In this document: positions 1-9,252 of the stretch, piece by piece
Position numbering within the stretch: position 1 is the first letter of the stretch
Layout of the letters: each line of letters begins with the position of its first letter
Assembly (NCBI RefSeq): GCF_001647715.1
Contig: NZ_CP015600.1
Span: forward strand, 5,146,001 to 5,210,000
Reading direction: 5' to 3'
DNA from: Pseudomonas antarctica
Lineage (GTDB): Bacteria; Pseudomonadota; Gammaproteobacteria; Pseudomonadales; Pseudomonadaceae
DNA: 64,000 nucleotides
Notes under the pieces: generated by a model
What the model saw: the letters and a program-made list of their open reading frames with translations, nothing else
The model's database searches: none
What the model was told of the DNA's origin: nothing
Translations under genes and position numbers: made by a program

Positions 1-245
1 TCGCTGCCAAGGTTCCAGTAATAGGTCTTGTCAGCCTTGATCGAAATGGTCAGGACCTGAGTGTTGTTGTCTTGCGGCAAGGCTTCGCTGGAAACCTTGG
101 GCAGATCAACCTTCACGCCCTGATTGAGCATCGGCGCGGTCACCATGAAGATGACCAGCAGCACCAACATCACGTCGATGTAGGGCACTACGTTCATCTC
201 GGCGACCGGCTTGCGCTTTTTGCGAGCTCGAGCGATTAAAGCCAT
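1..245 (-). CDS. tolR: TolR, Tol-Pal envelope protein (3' part missing)
   Basis: This is the N-terminal part of an ExbD/TolR protein, the inner-membrane partner of TolQ that couples proton flow to TolA and Pal for outer-membrane constriction at division. The start ATG is at 243-245 and the frame runs off the left window edge after about 81 residues. Visible features are a basic N-terminus, the family motif MNVVPYIDVMLVLLVIFMV forming the single transmembrane helix with its essential Asp, and the start of the periplasmic domain. It lies 14 bp after tolQ on the same strand, the normal operon order; tolA, tolB and pal would be expected beyond the edge. Confidence 0.95.
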   Translation of the reverse strand, partial: MALIARARKKRKPVAEMNVVPYIDVMLVLLVIFMVTAPMLNQGVKVDLPKVSSEALPQDNNTQVLTISIKADKTYYWNLGS

Positions 246-259
246 TGGGAATTACCTGC

Positions 260-955
260 TTATTCTTCGCTGGTGTGCACTTTACGGTGCAGGATCGCCT
301 GGAACTCGTCGGCGAAGGTGTAGTAACGGCTGATCAAGGTTTCGCCGCGTGCGGCAAAACGGTTGTAAGCGATTACTGCTGGGATAGCAGCGAACAGGCC
401 GATCGCGGTAGCGACCAGGGCTTCGGCGATACCCGGGGCCACAGTGGCCAGGGTCGCTTGCTGGGCCTGAGCCAGGCCACGGAAGGAGTTCATGATCCCC
501 CAGACGGTGCCGAACAGACCGATGTACGGGCTGACGGAGCCGACGGTAGCGAGGAACGGCAGGCTCTGCTCCAGTTTCTCTTCTTCGCGTGAAATCGCGA
601 CGCGCATGGCACGGGCCACACCTTCCATGACCGCTTCAGGGTCGACGCCCGGCTGCTGGCGCAGGCGCGAGAATTCCTTGAAGCCGGCGCGGAAGATCTG
701 CTCGACGCCCGAATCCGGGTCCGGGTTGCTGCCCGCCTGACGGTACAGCTTGGACAGGTCGATACCCGACCAGAAGCGCTCTTCGAAGCTCTCCAGGGCA
801 CGTCGACCGGCACGCAGCAAGTTGCTGCGCTGAAAAATCATGACCCAAGAGGTAACCGATGCGGCTACCAGGATCAGCATTACCAGTTGAACCACAACAC
901 TGGCATTGCTGACCAGGCTCCACATGGAGGAATGGTCGACGACGGTAGGTTCCAC
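260..955 (-). CDS. tolQ: TolQ, Tol-Pal proton channel subunit
   Basis: TolQ is the three-helix inner-membrane protein that forms the proton channel with TolR and energises TolA. The 231-residue product has the usual length. Hydrophobic segments lie at about residues 19-41, 132-156 and 178-198, with a large cytoplasmic loop between the first two. The stretch SPYIGLFGTVWGIM and the following conserved VAPGIAEALVATAIGL are hallmarks of the TolQ/ExbB/MotA family. The start is GTG at 953-955, with AGGAG 7 bp upstream inside the end of ybgC, so translation is probably coupled to that gene. Identification rests on family signatures and on the ybgC-tolQ-tolR order. Confidence 0.97.
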   Translation of the reverse strand: MEPTVVDHSSMWSLVSNASVVVQLVMLILVAASVTSWVMIFQRSNLLRAGRRALESFEERFWSGIDLSKLYRQAGSNPDPDSGVEQIFRAGFKEFSRLRQQPGVDPEAVMEGVARAMRVAISREEEKLEQSLPFLATVGSVSPYIGLFGTVWGIMNSFRGLAQAQQATLATVAPGIAEALVATAIGLFAAIPAVIAYNRFAARGETLISRYYTFADEFQAILHRKVHTSEE

Positions 956-956
956 G

Positions 957-1412
957 CTAAATCTCCTGCTTTGATTGTTTACCCGCGCCGCTTACGCCGG
1001 CAAAGGCCGCACGTAGAGCTTCGGGAATGGCCCGGGGTTTCAAACTATTGGTGCGCACACAGGCCACCAGGAACTGCCCCTCACAGAGCAGCGTTGCATC
1101 CGTTGCCCGCCTGACTTGCTGTTTAAAGCGCAGGCTGACACGGTTCAATTCGATTACTTGCGCGCTGACCAGCAGTTCATCGTCCAGCCGCGCCGGTGCG
1201 TGGTAACGCGCCTCGCTGGAATGCACGACAAACAACAGGTCTTCCCCCGCAAGCGTGGATTGGGCAAAGCCCAACTCCCGTAGCCGCTCGGTTCGAGCCC
1301 GCTCCATGAACTTGAGGTAGTTGACGTAATACACGATGCCGCCAGCATCGGTGTCCTCGTAATAAACGCGACAGCGATGTACGAACGACTGATCCCCGTT
1401 TTGCGCGCGCAT
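957..1412 (-). CDS. ybgC: YbgC, Tol-Pal-associated acyl-CoA thioesterase
   Basis: A 151-residue single hot-dog-fold thioesterase, the usual first gene of Tol-Pal operons. The N-terminus carries the 4-hydroxybenzoyl-CoA thioesterase-type signature ([17 protein letters not shown]), including the catalytic Asp in DTDAGG. The family hydrolyses short acyl-CoA or acyl-ACP thioesters and is thought to act near phospholipid synthesis; its exact part in Tol-Pal function is unsettled. The stop codon sits 1 bp from the tolQ GTG. The 139 bp between this gene and ruvB (1413-1551) is the likely place for the tol operon promoter, but I see no clear -35/-10 pair. Confidence 0.95.
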   Translation of the reverse strand: MRAQNGDQSFVHRCRVYYEDTDAGGIVYYVNYLKFMERARTERLRELGFAQSTLAGEDLLFVVHSSEARYHAPARLDDELLVSAQVIELNRVSLRFKQQVRRATDATLLCEGQFLVACVRTNSLKPRAIPEALRAAFAGVSGAGKQSKQEI

Positions 1413-1551
1413 ACTCTAGTGCTTACTCCTCAGGTTGCCAATCCGGCCAGGCAACTGTTTTTTCATTCCAAGCAACATTTCTAACGACTGAATGACGACA
1501 CCAGCCACTAGGACAGCACAAACTTCAGATAAATCGACTGGCGTGACCTTT

Positions 1552-2610
1552 TTAATCGTCCACTGCATCGAGGAATTCGTCTACTACAGGCATCTCGCCC
1601 AATCGTGACGGAATGTTTAACCCAAAGTGCAAATAGGCGTGGCGCGTGACCACTCGCCCCCGTGGCGTGCGCATGATGTAGCCCTGCTGGATCAGGTACG
1701 GCTCCAGCACATCCTCAATGGTATGGCGCTCTTCACTGATGGCGGCTGCCAGGCTGTCCACGCCCACCGGGCCACCGTCGAACTTCTCGATCATGGTCAA
1801 GAGTAGACGTCGATCCTGATGATCGAAGCCATGCTCGTCCACATCCAACAGGTTCAAGGCCAGGTCGGCCACGGCCTTGGTGATATGCCCCTTGGCCCGC
1901 ACCTCGGCAAAATCGCGTACGCGACGCAACAAACGGTTGGCGATCCGTGGCGTGCCACGGGCCCGGCGGGCGATTTCAAAGGCGCCTTCCGGGTCCAGGG
2001 GCAAGCCGAGAATGCTCGCAGACCGGCTGACGATGGTCGCCAGGTCAGCGGTGCTATAGAACTCTAGACGTTGCACAATGCCGAAACGGTCTCGTAGCGG
2101 GTTGGTCAGCATGCCCGCGCGGGTGGTTGCGCCGACCAATGTGAAAGGCGGCAGGTCGAGCTTGATCGAGCGGGCCGCCGGGCCCTCGCCGATCATGATG
2201 TCGAGCTGGAAGTCTTCCATGGCCGGGTACAGCACTTCTTCGACGATCGGCGACAGCCGGTGGATCTCGTCGATAAACAGCACGTCGTGGGGTTCAAGAT
2301 TGGTCAGCAACGCCGCCAGGTCACCCGGACGCTCCAGCACCGGGCCGGAGGTGGACTTGATCGACACGCCCATTTCATGGGCGATAATCATGGCCAGCGT
2401 GGTTTTACCCAGCCCCGGCGGACCGAAGATCAACGTGTGGTCGAGGGACTCACTGCGCCCGCGCGCGGCCTGGATGAACAACTCCATCTGCTCGCGCACG
2501 GTGGGCTGGCCAATGTAGTCGGCCAGGCTCAGGGGGCGGATGGCGCGGTCCTGGACCTCTTCACGGTCGCGCGGGCCGGTGGCCGCGATCAGACGATCAG
2601 CTTCAATCAC
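1552..2610 (-). CDS. ruvB: RuvB, Holliday junction branch-migration ATPase
   Basis: RuvB is the hexameric AAA+ motor that, with RuvA, drives branch migration of Holliday junctions during recombinational repair. The 352-residue length is normal. The Walker A motif GPPGLGKT is near residues 65-72, Walker B is LFIDEIH, sensor 1 lies in VGATTRAG, and the C-terminal winged helix contains the PRGRVVT stretch. The start is GTG at 2608-2610, directly abutting the ruvA stop, so the two are translationally coupled. Order ruvC-ruvA-ruvB on the minus strand is the standard Pseudomonas arrangement. Confidence 0.98.
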   Translation of the reverse strand: MIEADRLIAATGPRDREEVQDRAIRPLSLADYIGQPTVREQMELFIQAARGRSESLDHTLIFGPPGLGKTTLAMIIAHEMGVSIKSTSGPVLERPGDLAALLTNLEPHDVLFIDEIHRLSPIVEEVLYPAMEDFQLDIMIGEGPAARSIKLDLPPFTLVGATTRAGMLTNPLRDRFGIVQRLEFYSTADLATIVSRSASILGLPLDPEGAFEIARRARGTPRIANRLLRRVRDFAEVRAKGHITKAVADLALNLLDVDEHGFDHQDRRLLLTMIEKFDGGPVGVDSLAAAISEERHTIEDVLEPYLIQQGYIMRTPRGRVVTRHAYLHFGLNIPSRLGEMPVVDEFLDAVDD

Positions 2611-3222
2611 TTAAATCATTCCCTTCAGGGCTCGGCGGATCATGTCTTCGCTGCTCAGGTTCTTGTCCTTGATGGCCGACACCGCTTTGCTGGCCTCCTG
2701 CGGCTTGTAGCCCAAGGAGATCAACGCGCTGACGGCATCGCTTTCGGCACTGGCAACCTGCCCCACCGGCATATCCGGCTGGTTCGGCACCAGGGCAAAC
2801 ATGCTCGGTACGACTTCCCAGGCCTTGAAGCGATCCTTGAGTTCCACCAGCAGGCGCTCCGCGGTTTTCTTGCCGACACCCGGCACCTTGGTCAGCGCAG
2901 AGGTGTCCTGGGCCGAAACAGCGCGTACCAATTCATCCACTTCCAGGCTCGACATCAACGCCAGCGCAAGCTTGGGCCCCACGCCATTGAGGCGAATCAG
3001 TTCGCGGAAGAAGTCGCGGTCGCGCTTGCCTATGAAACCATAGAGCAATTGCGCATCTTCGCGCACCACCAGATGTGTGTGCAGCGTTATTGGCTCGCCG
3101 ATCGACGGCAGGCGATAGAGGGTGGTCATGGGCACTTCCAGCTCATACCCCAACCCATTTACATCCAGAATCAGGTGCGGCGGCTGTTTTTCAGCCAGGG
3201 TGCCGCGCAAGCGTCCAATCAC
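2611..3222 (-). CDS. ruvA: RuvA, Holliday junction recognition subunit
   Basis: RuvA tetramers bind the four-way junction and dock RuvB. The 203-residue product shows the three expected parts: an N-terminal OB-fold (about 1-63, beginning MIGRLRGTL), a central helix-hairpin-helix region containing [15 protein letters not shown] and [18 protein letters not shown], and a C-terminal RuvB-binding three-helix domain (about 158-203) with the typical [12 protein letters not shown]. The start is GTG at 3220-3222. It lies 67 bp after ruvC; I see no Pseudomonas-type LexA box (CTG-N10-CAG with AT core) in that gap. Confidence 0.98.
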   Translation of the reverse strand: MIGRLRGTLAEKQPPHLILDVNGLGYELEVPMTTLYRLPSIGEPITLHTHLVVREDAQLLYGFIGKRDRDFFRELIRLNGVGPKLALALMSSLEVDELVRAVSAQDTSALTKVPGVGKKTAERLLVELKDRFKAWEVVPSMFALVPNQPDMPVGQVASAESDAVSALISLGYKPQEASKAVSAIKDKNLSSEDMIRRALKGMI

Positions 3223-3289
3223 GGTTCAGATCCTTAAAGCTTGGGGTCAGAACAAGGCCTGACCGGAAATAACGATTGCGCTGATGCTA

Positions 3290-3814
3290 TCAGAGACGCA
3301 GCCGCCCGCCACGACTGCGTGCCGTGCCCAGGCCATGCGGCAACAGGCTGGAGCGGGTGTGGGCATGGCAAATGGCAATGGCCAGGGCGTCGGAGGCGTC
3401 GATTTGCGGTTTTGAGGTGAGCTTGAGCATGTGCATGACCATCATCTGCACCTGCTCCTTGTTTGCCGCACCGGTGCCCACCACGGCCTGCTTGACCTGG
3501 GTCGCCGTGTATTCGGCGATTTCCATGCCCTCTTCCGCACCGGCGACGATCGCGGCGCCACGGGCCTGGCCGAGTTTCAGGGCGGAGTCGGCGTTTTTGG
3601 CCATGAAGACTTTTTCGATGCCCATGGTGACCGGCCCGTAGGTCTGGATCACTTCACGCACGCCGCGATAGACGATCTGCAGGCGCTCGGCCAACTCGCC
3701 CGCGCCAGTGCGGATGCAGCCCGAGGCGACGTAGACGCAGCCACGCGGGGTGTGTTGCACCACGCCAAAACCGGTAATGCGCGAACCGGGGTCGATACCT
3801 AGGATTAAAGTCAT
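3290..3814 (-). CDS. ruvC: RuvC, Holliday junction resolvase
   Basis: RuvC is the dimeric endonuclease that cuts Holliday junctions symmetrically. The start ATG at 3812-3814 gives 174 residues, beginning [12 protein letters not shown], which puts the first catalytic Asp at residue 8 as in the family; a longer reading frame upstream adds nine non-conserved residues. The other acidic residues are in GIEKVFM and DASDALAIA, and [10 protein letters not shown] is the family loop. It precedes ruvA in the same direction and follows yebC across a REPIN. Confidence 0.97.
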   Translation of the reverse strand: MTLILGIDPGSRITGFGVVQHTPRGCVYVASGCIRTGAGELAERLQIVYRGVREVIQTYGPVTMGIEKVFMAKNADSALKLGQARGAAIVAGAEEGMEIAEYTATQVKQAVVGTGAANKEQVQMMVMHMLKLTSKPQIDASDALAIAICHAHTRSSLLPHGLGTARSRGGRLRL

Positions 3815-3865
3815 AACGCCTGCGGGGTGGGGGAAACACAATTCTTGCGGCCAACATCGATCAAC

Positions 3866-3952
3866 TGTGGGAGCTGGCTTGCCTGCGATGCAGGCACCTC
3901 GGTGCGTCTTCTAAACCGAGGTGATGCTATCGCAGGCAAGCCAGCTCCCACA
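3866..3952. repeat. REPIN, convergent arms, type A/A
   Basis: Two REP arms in inverted orientation: TGTGGGAGCTGGCTTGCC on the left and GGCAAGCCAGCTCCCACA on the right, about 50 bp apart. Inner sequence (GCACCTCGG and CCGAGGTG) extends the pairing, so the whole can fold into one long hairpin. It lies between yebC and ruvC. Confidence 0.93.
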
Positions 3953-3971
3953 TGTTGATCTACATCATTTT

Positions 3972-4718
3972 TCAGACTAGCTGTGCTGCGACTTCTTCTG
4001 GAATGTCGGCATTGGAATAAACGTTCTGCACATCGTCCAGGTCTTCGAGCATATCGAGCATCTTCAGCACTTTCTGCGCGCCGTCCAGGTCCAGCTCGGC
4101 GCTGGTGGTCGGCAGCATCACGATTTCCGCGTCAGTGCCTTTGAAACCGGCCGCTTCCAACGCGTTACGCACGGTATAGAACCCGGCAAACGAGGTGAAT
4201 ACGTCGATGGAGCCGTCTTCGTTGGTGACTACGTCGTCGGCGTCCGCTTCCATGGCGGCTTCGATCAGTGCGTCTTCATCCACGCCCGGTGCGAAGGAGA
4301 TCTGCCCCTTGCGTTCGAACAGGTAGGCCACCGAACCGTCGGTGCCGAGGTTGCCGCCACATTTGCTGAACGCATGGCGCACGGCTGCCGCCGTACGGTT
4401 GCGGTTGTCGGTCATGCACTCGACCATCACCGCCACGCCACCCGGGCCATAGCCTTCATAGCTCAGCTCGACCATGTCGTCGGTGTCAGCTGCACCGGCA
4501 CCACGCGCCACGGCGCGATCAATAATGTCGCGGCTCATGTTGGCGCCCAACGCCTTGTCCAGCGCCAGGCGCAGACGCGGGTTGGAGCCCGGGTCACCGC
4601 CACCCTGGCGAGCAGCGACGGTCAGCTCGCGAATCCACTTGGTGAAGATCTTGCCTTTCTTGGCATCCTGACGCTCTTTGCGGTGCTTGATGTTCGCCCA
4701 CTTGGAATGGCCAGCCAT
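3972..4718 (-). CDS. YebC/TACO1-family protein
   Basis: A 248-residue member of the YebC/PmpR/TACO1 family. Members have been described both as DNA-binding regulators and as translation factors that relieve ribosome stalling, so the exact role is open. The start ATG at 4716-4718 gives the invariant N-terminus [14 protein letters not shown], with GGAG about 10 bp upstream; the frame can be read 24 codons further upstream but that part is not conserved. Further signatures are [14 protein letters not shown] [16 protein letters not shown] and the acidic [14 protein letters not shown]. Linkage to ruvCAB is typical of gamma-proteobacteria. Confidence 0.96.
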   Translation of the reverse strand: MAGHSKWANIKHRKERQDAKKGKIFTKWIRELTVAARQGGGDPGSNPRLRLALDKALGANMSRDIIDRAVARGAGAADTDDMVELSYEGYGPGGVAVMVECMTDNRNRTAAAVRHAFSKCGGNLGTDGSVAYLFERKGQISFAPGVDEDALIEAAMEADADDVVTNEDGSIDVFTSFAGFYTVRNALEAAGFKGTDAEIVMLPTTSAELDLDGAQKVLKMLDMLEDLDDVQNVYSNADIPEEVAAQLV

Positions 4719-4802
4719 AACACAACTCCGAAATTCTCTAGAAACCTTATCGATCCAGCCCCAGGCCGGACTTCTCTCTTTAAAGCACAACCCTTGTAAC
4801 GC

Positions 4803-4830
4803 AAAGGCGCATCCGAAGATGCGCCTTTTT
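4803..4830 (-). terminator. Rho-independent terminator after aspS
   Basis: Read on the minus strand, an 11-bp GC-rich stem (AAGGCGCATC / GATGCGCCTT) closes a UUCG tetraloop flanked by C-G, followed by TTTGCGTT. It lies between the aspS stop and the yebC start. A T-run also follows on the plus strand. Confidence 0.85.
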
Positions 4831-4868
4831 AGACTGCGTAAACCTCAGTGCGCTTTCACGCAGCGGCC

Positions 4869-6644
4869 TTACTCAGCCTTCGGCGCCTCACGCAGACGGA
4901 TATGCAGTTCGCGCAGGGCCTTGGCATCCACCACGCCCGGAGCCTGGGTCATGACGTCCGCAGCACTCTGGGTTTTCGGGAAGGCGATCACTTCACGGAT
5001 CGACTGGGCGCCGGTCATCAGCATCACCAGACGGTCCAGACCGAACGCCAGGCCACCGTGCGGCGGCGCGCCGTATTTCAGGGCGTCGAGCAGGAAGCCG
5101 AATTTCTCTTCCTGTTCCGCTTCGTTGATGCCCAACAGGCGGAAGACCGCTTGTTGCATCTCTTTGCGGTGGATACGGATCGAACCGCCACCCAACTCAG
5201 TGCCGTTCAACACCATGTCGTAGGCGCGGGACAGAGCTCCAGCGGGGTTGGCTTCCAGCTCTTGCGGCGAGCACTTCGGCGCAGTGAACGGGTGGTGCAA
5301 GGCGCTGAAGCTGCCGTCGTCGTTCTCTTCGAACATCGGGAAGTCGACCACCCACATCGGTGCCCACTTGCAGGTCAGCAGGTCCAGGTCGTGGCCCAGC
5401 TTGATCCGCAGCGCGCCCAGGGCTTCGCTGACGATCTTGGCTTTGTCGGCACCGAAGAACACGATGTCGCCGTCAACCGCGCCAACGCGATCGAGGATCG
5501 CGTTCAGGTTGTCCAGCGGGATGTTTTTCACGATCGGCGATTGCAGACCATCAACACCGTTAGCACGCTCGTTGACCTTGATGTACGCCAGGCCTTTGGC
5601 ACCGTAGATGCCGACGAACTTGGTGTAGTCGTCGATCTGTTTGCGCGGCATGCTCGCGCCGCCTGGTACACGCAGGGCGGCGATACGGCATTTAGGGTCG
5701 TTGGCCGGGCCGCTGAACACCTTGAAGTCGACTGCTTTGAGCTGGTCGGCCACGTCCACCAGTTCCAGCGGGTTACGCAGGTCTGGCTTGTCGGAACCGT
5801 AGCGGCGCATGGCTTCTTCGAAGGTCATGTGCGGGAACTCGCCGAACTCCAGGTCCAGCACTTCCTTGAACAGGTTGCGGATCATTTGTTCGGTCAGGCC
5901 CATGATCTCTTTTTCATCGAGGAAGCTGGTCTCGATGTCGATCTGGGTGAATTCAGGCTGGCGGTCGGCACGCAGGTCTTCGTCGCGGAAGCACTTGGCG
6001 ATCTGGTAGTAACGGTCGAAGCCGGCCACCATCAGCAGTTGTTTGAACAGCTGCGGCGATTGCGGCAAGGCGAAGAAGGAGCCGGCGTGGGTACGGCTTG
6101 GCACCAGATAGTCACGCGCGCCTTCCGGGGTGGCCCGGGTCAGGATCGGCGTTTCGACGTCGAGGAAGCCGTTCTCGTCGAGGAAGCGGCGGATGCTGGT
6201 GGTCATGCGCGAACGCAGACGCAGCTTCTCGGCCATTTCCGGACGACGCAGGTCCAGGAAGCGGTAGCGCAGGCGAGTTTCTTCGCCCACGTCGGAATAC
6301 TCGTTGAGTGGGAACGGCGGGGTTTCCGACTCGTTCAGCACTTCCAGCTCGTAGCCCAGCACTTCGATGGCGCCGGAGGCCATGTTCGCGTTCACGGCAC
6401 CGGCCGGACGCAGGCGAACCTTGCCGGTGATCTTGACAACGTACTCGCTGCGCACACGGTCGGCGGCGGCGAAGCTCTCGGCGCGGTCCGGATCGAACAC
6501 CACCTGGGCCAGACCATCACGATCACGGATATCGAGGAAAATCACCCCGCCGTGGTCGCGGCGACGGTGAACCCATCCGCAAAGGGTGATTTCCTGACCT
6601 TCCAGGGTCTCGTTCAGTTGGCCGCAATAGTGGCTGCGCATCAT
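4869..6644 (-). CDS. aspS: Aspartyl-tRNA synthetase
   Basis: Class II aminoacyl-tRNA synthetase that charges tRNA-Asp; Pseudomonas enzymes are commonly non-discriminating and also charge tRNA-Asn for GatCAB. The chosen start at 6642-6644 gives 591 residues beginning [10 protein letters not shown], the family N-terminus; upstream codons in the same frame are not conserved. The N-terminal OB anticodon-binding domain (about 1-110) contains [12 protein letters not shown]; motif 2 is [14 protein letters not shown] and motif 3 is [12 protein letters not shown] near the C-terminus, with a bacterial GAD insertion between. Transcribed after the fmdB-like gene and ended by the UUCG-loop terminator. Confidence 0.98.
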   Translation of the reverse strand: MMRSHYCGQLNETLEGQEITLCGWVHRRRDHGGVIFLDIRDRDGLAQVVFDPDRAESFAAADRVRSEYVVKITGKVRLRPAGAVNANMASGAIEVLGYELEVLNESETPPFPLNEYSDVGEETRLRYRFLDLRRPEMAEKLRLRSRMTTSIRRFLDENGFLDVETPILTRATPEGARDYLVPSRTHAGSFFALPQSPQLFKQLLMVAGFDRYYQIAKCFRDEDLRADRQPEFTQIDIETSFLDEKEIMGLTEQMIRNLFKEVLDLEFGEFPHMTFEEAMRRYGSDKPDLRNPLELVDVADQLKAVDFKVFSGPANDPKCRIAALRVPGGASMPRKQIDDYTKFVGIYGAKGLAYIKVNERANGVDGLQSPIVKNIPLDNLNAILDRVGAVDGDIVFFGADKAKIVSEALGALRIKLGHDLDLLTCKWAPMWVVDFPMFEENDDGSFSALHHPFTAPKCSPQELEANPAGALSRAYDMVLNGTELGGGSIRIHRKEMQQAVFRLLGINEAEQEEKFGFLLDALKYGAPPHGGLAFGLDRLVMLMTGAQSIREVIAFPKTQSAADVMTQAPGVVDAKALRELHIRLREAPKAE

Positions 6645-6751
6645 GGTAGTGGTTTCACTTCTCGTAATTCGAAATTCGGTGGAGGCTCGCCTCGTCACCG
6701 TACAGTTAAGCAGGGGACGGATAATGCAGGAGCCTGCGCGTAGAGTTCAAC

Positions 6752-6973
6752 TCAGTCTGCTTTGTCGCCGCCCGCCAGGTTCTTCTTGGCGCCGGTCTTG
6801 AAGTCGGTCTCGTACCAGCCGCCGCCGCTCAGGCGGAAGCCCGGCATGGACAACATCTTCTTCAGCTCAGGAGCCTGGCAGGCAGGGCAATCGACCAGCG
6901 GCGCTGCGCTGATCTTCTGAATGGCTTCCAACTGATGACCACAGGAAGCACATTGATAGTCGTACATGGGCAT
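6752..6973 (-). CDS. FmdB-family zinc-ribbon protein
   Basis: A 73-residue protein of the FmdB/CxxC_CxxC_SSSS family, a putative regulatory zinc ribbon of unknown precise role. Two knuckles are visible: CASC near residue 8 and CPAC near residue 29, giving a four-Cys zinc site, followed by the conserved FRLSGGGWYETDFK tail. It lies 107 bp upstream of aspS in the same direction, an arrangement common in pseudomonads. An alternative start two codons downstream (MYDYQC) is equally possible. Confidence 0.9.
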   Translation of the reverse strand: MPMYDYQCASCGHQLEAIQKISAAPLVDCPACQAPELKKMLSMPGFRLSGGGWYETDFKTGAKKNLAGGDKAD

Positions 6974-7144
6974 GGAGATGTCTCGGCGATCAGATCGTTA
7001 CTGCGCCACGCCCTGCCCTGTGGATAAACCCCAGGCATGCGCAGCAAAGCGCGGGATTATATCTGGTAAATCGAGGCAGTGCAGCCGGCTTTCTGCCCGA
7101 AGCCTGGCCCGCCTTGACGGTGGACCCGCTTCGCAACGGCCGTA

Positions 7145-7486
7145 TTAATCGAGGTCAAGGGCGCTGACACGCCCTTTTAATACGTGAACCACGCACACCA
7201 CCCTGACCAGCCCGCTGAAGTTCTTCACCCCTCCGTACCTCAAATGCACTTCCCGGTCGACGTAAGACAGCAACGCACTGACCGAGCAGGCATTGATCCC
7301 GGCTATCTCCGTGAGGATATTCCAGTAGATCTGTTCGAGCCGCAGGCAGGTCGAAAACCCGTTGAGCCTGACTGACCGGGACAATGGCTTGGCCAGCCCC
7401 ATGTCGAACCCTTTTGCAAAGGGGTCGACCTTTATCTTATGAAAACCACCGGCTTCCATCACTCCATTACCCACACCACGTGACAT
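7145..7486 (-). CDS. Ribbon-helix-helix domain protein (RHH_4 type)
   Basis: A 113-residue protein whose middle resembles the RHH_4 family, small putative DNA-binding proteins. The segment from about residue 35, KPLSRSVRLNGFSTCLRLE, gives the basic ribbon; YWNILTEIAGINACSVSAL and LLSYVDREVHLRYGGVKNFS give the helices. The start ATG at 7484-7486 has GGAG about 10 bp upstream; a longer frame begins 56 codons earlier but lacks a site. Target genes are unknown. It is downstream of the Dps-like gene on the same strand but separated by a hairpin. Confidence 0.75.
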   Translation of the reverse strand: MSRGVGNGVMEAGGFHKIKVDPFAKGFDMGLAKPLSRSVRLNGFSTCLRLEQIYWNILTEIAGINACSVSALLSYVDREVHLRYGGVKNFSGLVRVVCVVHVLKGRVSALDLD

Positions 7487-7632
7487 ACACCTGACACTCC
7501 ATTGCCAAACAGCAGCCCACGGGTTTCTCCCATTGGACAGTGGCTCTATAAAACAGCAGGACGAGAGGGGCAGCCAGAAGACGGGGCGTTGATAATCGTA
7601 GGACAACGCCAGGAAGCGCAGAGAAACAAGCG

Positions 7633-7655
7633 AGCGGCGCCAGGAAGGCGCCACT
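7633..7655 (-). terminator. Possible terminator after the Dps-like gene
   Basis: GGCGCC-AGGAA-GGCGCC forms a short GC-rich hairpin, extended by flanking AG/CT, 13 bp past the Dps-like stop. On the minus strand the sequence after the stem (CTTGTTTC) is only moderately U-rich, so the call is tentative. Confidence 0.45.
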
Positions 7656-7667
7656 CAGGCACGAAGC

Positions 7668-8141
7668 TTATTGATTTTCGAGCAGGGAACGCAGCATCCA
7701 CGCGGTTTTCTCGTGTACTTGCATGCGCTGGGTCAACAAGTCCGCCGTGGGCTCATCGCTGACCTTGTCGAGTAATGGGAAGATCCCGCGTGCGGTACGT
7801 GTCACTGCTTCCTGGCCGGCCACCAACTGCTTGATCATTTCTTCGGCGCTAGGCACACCCTCCTCTTCCTTGATGGAAGACAGGCGGGCGTAGATCGAAT
7901 AAGCCCCCGGTGCCGGGAAGCCCAAGGCGCGGATACGCTCGGCAATGGAGTCCACGGCCAGTGCGAGTTCGTTGTACTGCTCTTCAAACATCAAGTGCAG
8001 CGTACGAAACATGGGGCCCGTGACGTTCCAATGGAAGTTGTGGGTTTTCAAATACAGTACATAGGTATCGGACAGCAGTCGTGAAAGCCCATCGACGATG
8101 GATTTACGATCTTCTTCACTGATACCAATATCGATTGCCAT
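7668..8141 (-). CDS. Dps-family ferritin-like DNA-protection protein
   Basis: A 157-residue Dps/bacterioferritin-like protein expected to form a 12-mer that oxidises and stores iron and protects DNA in starvation or oxidative stress. The intersubunit ferroxidase signature is clear: [19 protein letters not shown] followed by EEQYNEL, with the conserved His, His, Asp/Glu pattern. The start ATG at 8139-8141 has GAAGGGG 7 bp upstream; ten upstream codons in frame are discarded. No OxyR site was recognised in the leader. Confidence 0.92.
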   Translation of the reverse strand: MAIDIGISEEDRKSIVDGLSRLLSDTYVLYLKTHNFHWNVTGPMFRTLHLMFEEQYNELALAVDSIAERIRALGFPAPGAYSIYARLSSIKEEEGVPSAEEMIKQLVAGQEAVTRTARGIFPLLDKVSDEPTADLLTQRMQVHEKTAWMLRSLLENQ

Positions 8142-8580
8142 GTTTTTCCCCTTCAATTGACGAATATTCATTGATCAGGTGCAGGACCACTCTAGCAAGA
8201 GTACCGCCTGTGTGCAGCCCACCTCACGCAGGTGCCGTGCGACAAATCGCCCCGCTACCCCAAGGCGGTCGCTCGCCTGCGACCGGCGGGCAAGCCTTTG
8301 CGCCGGTCAGGAAACATTCAAAATGTCGCCCGAACAGCCCGCACCTGTCTAGGACAAGCGTTTGCTGCACAAATGCCCCGCTGGCTTTAACGCCCCGAAA
8401 TGCTTGATTTGAGTAGGCACAGCCTTTGCTGTTAAATAGACGTCGTGTGGCTAGCCGTTTATTTCTGCGGCCGCCACATAGGCTGATACCCGCGCACGTG
8501 CTCAACGCCTCCCATTGTTCAGAAGCGAACCGTGCCAGTCAGCTCTTCCTTGTGATCCTTCTTAACGTGAGTTAATCAAA
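8142..8580. other. Intergenic region between Dps-like gene and membrane cold-shock gene
   Basis: A 439-bp divergent spacer. Open frames inside it (for example 8224-8505 minus) lack conserved features and a ribosome site, so I call no gene. The only signal I support is the sigma-54-like element at 8414-8430, listed separately; the remaining 140 bp before the 8581 start would be a long leader, as is common for cold-shock genes. Confidence 0.5.
8414..8430 (+). promoter_or_regulatory. Candidate sigma-54 (RpoN) promoter
   Basis: TAGGCACAGCCTTTGCT matches the -24/-12 consensus TGGCACG-N4-TTGCW with the required GG-N10-GC spacing (GG 8416-8417, GC 8428-8429). It points toward the membrane cold-shock gene 150 bp downstream. 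No activator site was identified, so it may be fortuitous. Confidence 0.4.
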
Positions 8581-9183
8581 ATGTTGAAAATCGTCCACCT
8601 GCTAACGGGCGTTGCAGCGTTGCTGCTGTCCTTTATACCGAGCTTGCAACAGGGAAGCCCTCCCTACCTGGAACAACACGACGCTCTGTACCTGGCCTTG
8701 TTCGGCCTTCTTAACCTGACGCTGGTACCGGTAATCCCTTACTGGAACAAAGGCACGCGTCATCAACTGCAAAACCTGGTCAGCGCGTTGCTGGTACTGA
8801 CCGTTGTCGTTCAAACCCTCACCCTCCTGGCACCGATGCCTGAAGTGGGCGGCCACCCGGCCATCCTGCTCAGCCTGGTGATTGCTGTGGTCGCCATCGT
8901 TCTTCACCTGGCCATCAGCTTCTACCGTTCGTCCCCTGCCGCTGCGTCGCAAAACTACGACATGACCAACCGGGATACCGGGACCGTCAAGTGGTTCAAC
9001 ACCTCCAAAGGCTTCGGCTTTATTTCCCGCGATTCGGGCGACGATATCTTCGTCCACTTCCGGGCCATCCGTGGCGAAGGCCACCGCGTCCTGGTCGAAG
9101 GCCAGCGCGTGGAGTTCTCCGTCATGAACCGCGACAAGGGCCTGCAGGCCGAAGACGTGATTGCGGCATTACCGCGTCGCTGA
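8581..9183 (+). CDS. Membrane protein with C-terminal cold-shock domain
   Basis: A 200-residue fusion. Residues about 3-21, 36-53, 65-84 and 93-114 are hydrophobic and probably form four membrane helices; residues about 132-200 are a complete cold-shock domain beginning [18 protein letters not shown]1 (KGFGFI) and RNP2 (DIFVHF) are intact, so single-stranded nucleic-acid binding is expected at the inner-membrane face. Free cold-shock proteins are about 70 residues; the membrane half is the unusual part and I do not recognise its family. The gene is followed by a strong bidirectional terminator and faces slyX. Confidence 0.85.
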   Translation: MLKIVHLLTGVAALLLSFIPSLQQGSPPYLEQHDALYLALFGLLNLTLVPVIPYWNKGTRHQLQNLVSALLVLTVVVQTLTLLAPMPEVGGHPAILLSLVIAVVAIVLHLAISFYRSSPAAASQNYDMTNRDTGTVKWFNTSKGFGFISRDSGDDIFVHFRAIRGEGHRVLVEGQRVEFSVMNRDKGLQAEDVIAALPRR

Positions 9184-9200
9184 TTCCCACCCGCAGCGCA

Positions 9201-9242
9201 AAAAAAACCGCGATCCAGCTAGGCTGGGTCGCGGTTTTTTAT
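9201..9242. terminator. Bidirectional Rho-independent terminator
   Basis: AAAACCGCGA-CCAGC and GCTGG-TCGCGGTTTT pair around a short loop, with an A-run before and a T-run after, so it works in both directions. It separates the convergent cold-shock and slyX genes. Confidence 0.93.
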
Positions 9243-9252
9243 TGCGTGCTTA

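Noticed and set aside
4848..6743. A 631-codon plus-strand frame
   Set aside because: Antisense shadow of aspS, rich in Gln/His/Val as is typical of antisense translations of high-GC genes.
8224..8505. A 93-codon minus-strand frame in the Dps/cold-shock spacer
   Set aside because: No ribosome site, odd composition and no family features.
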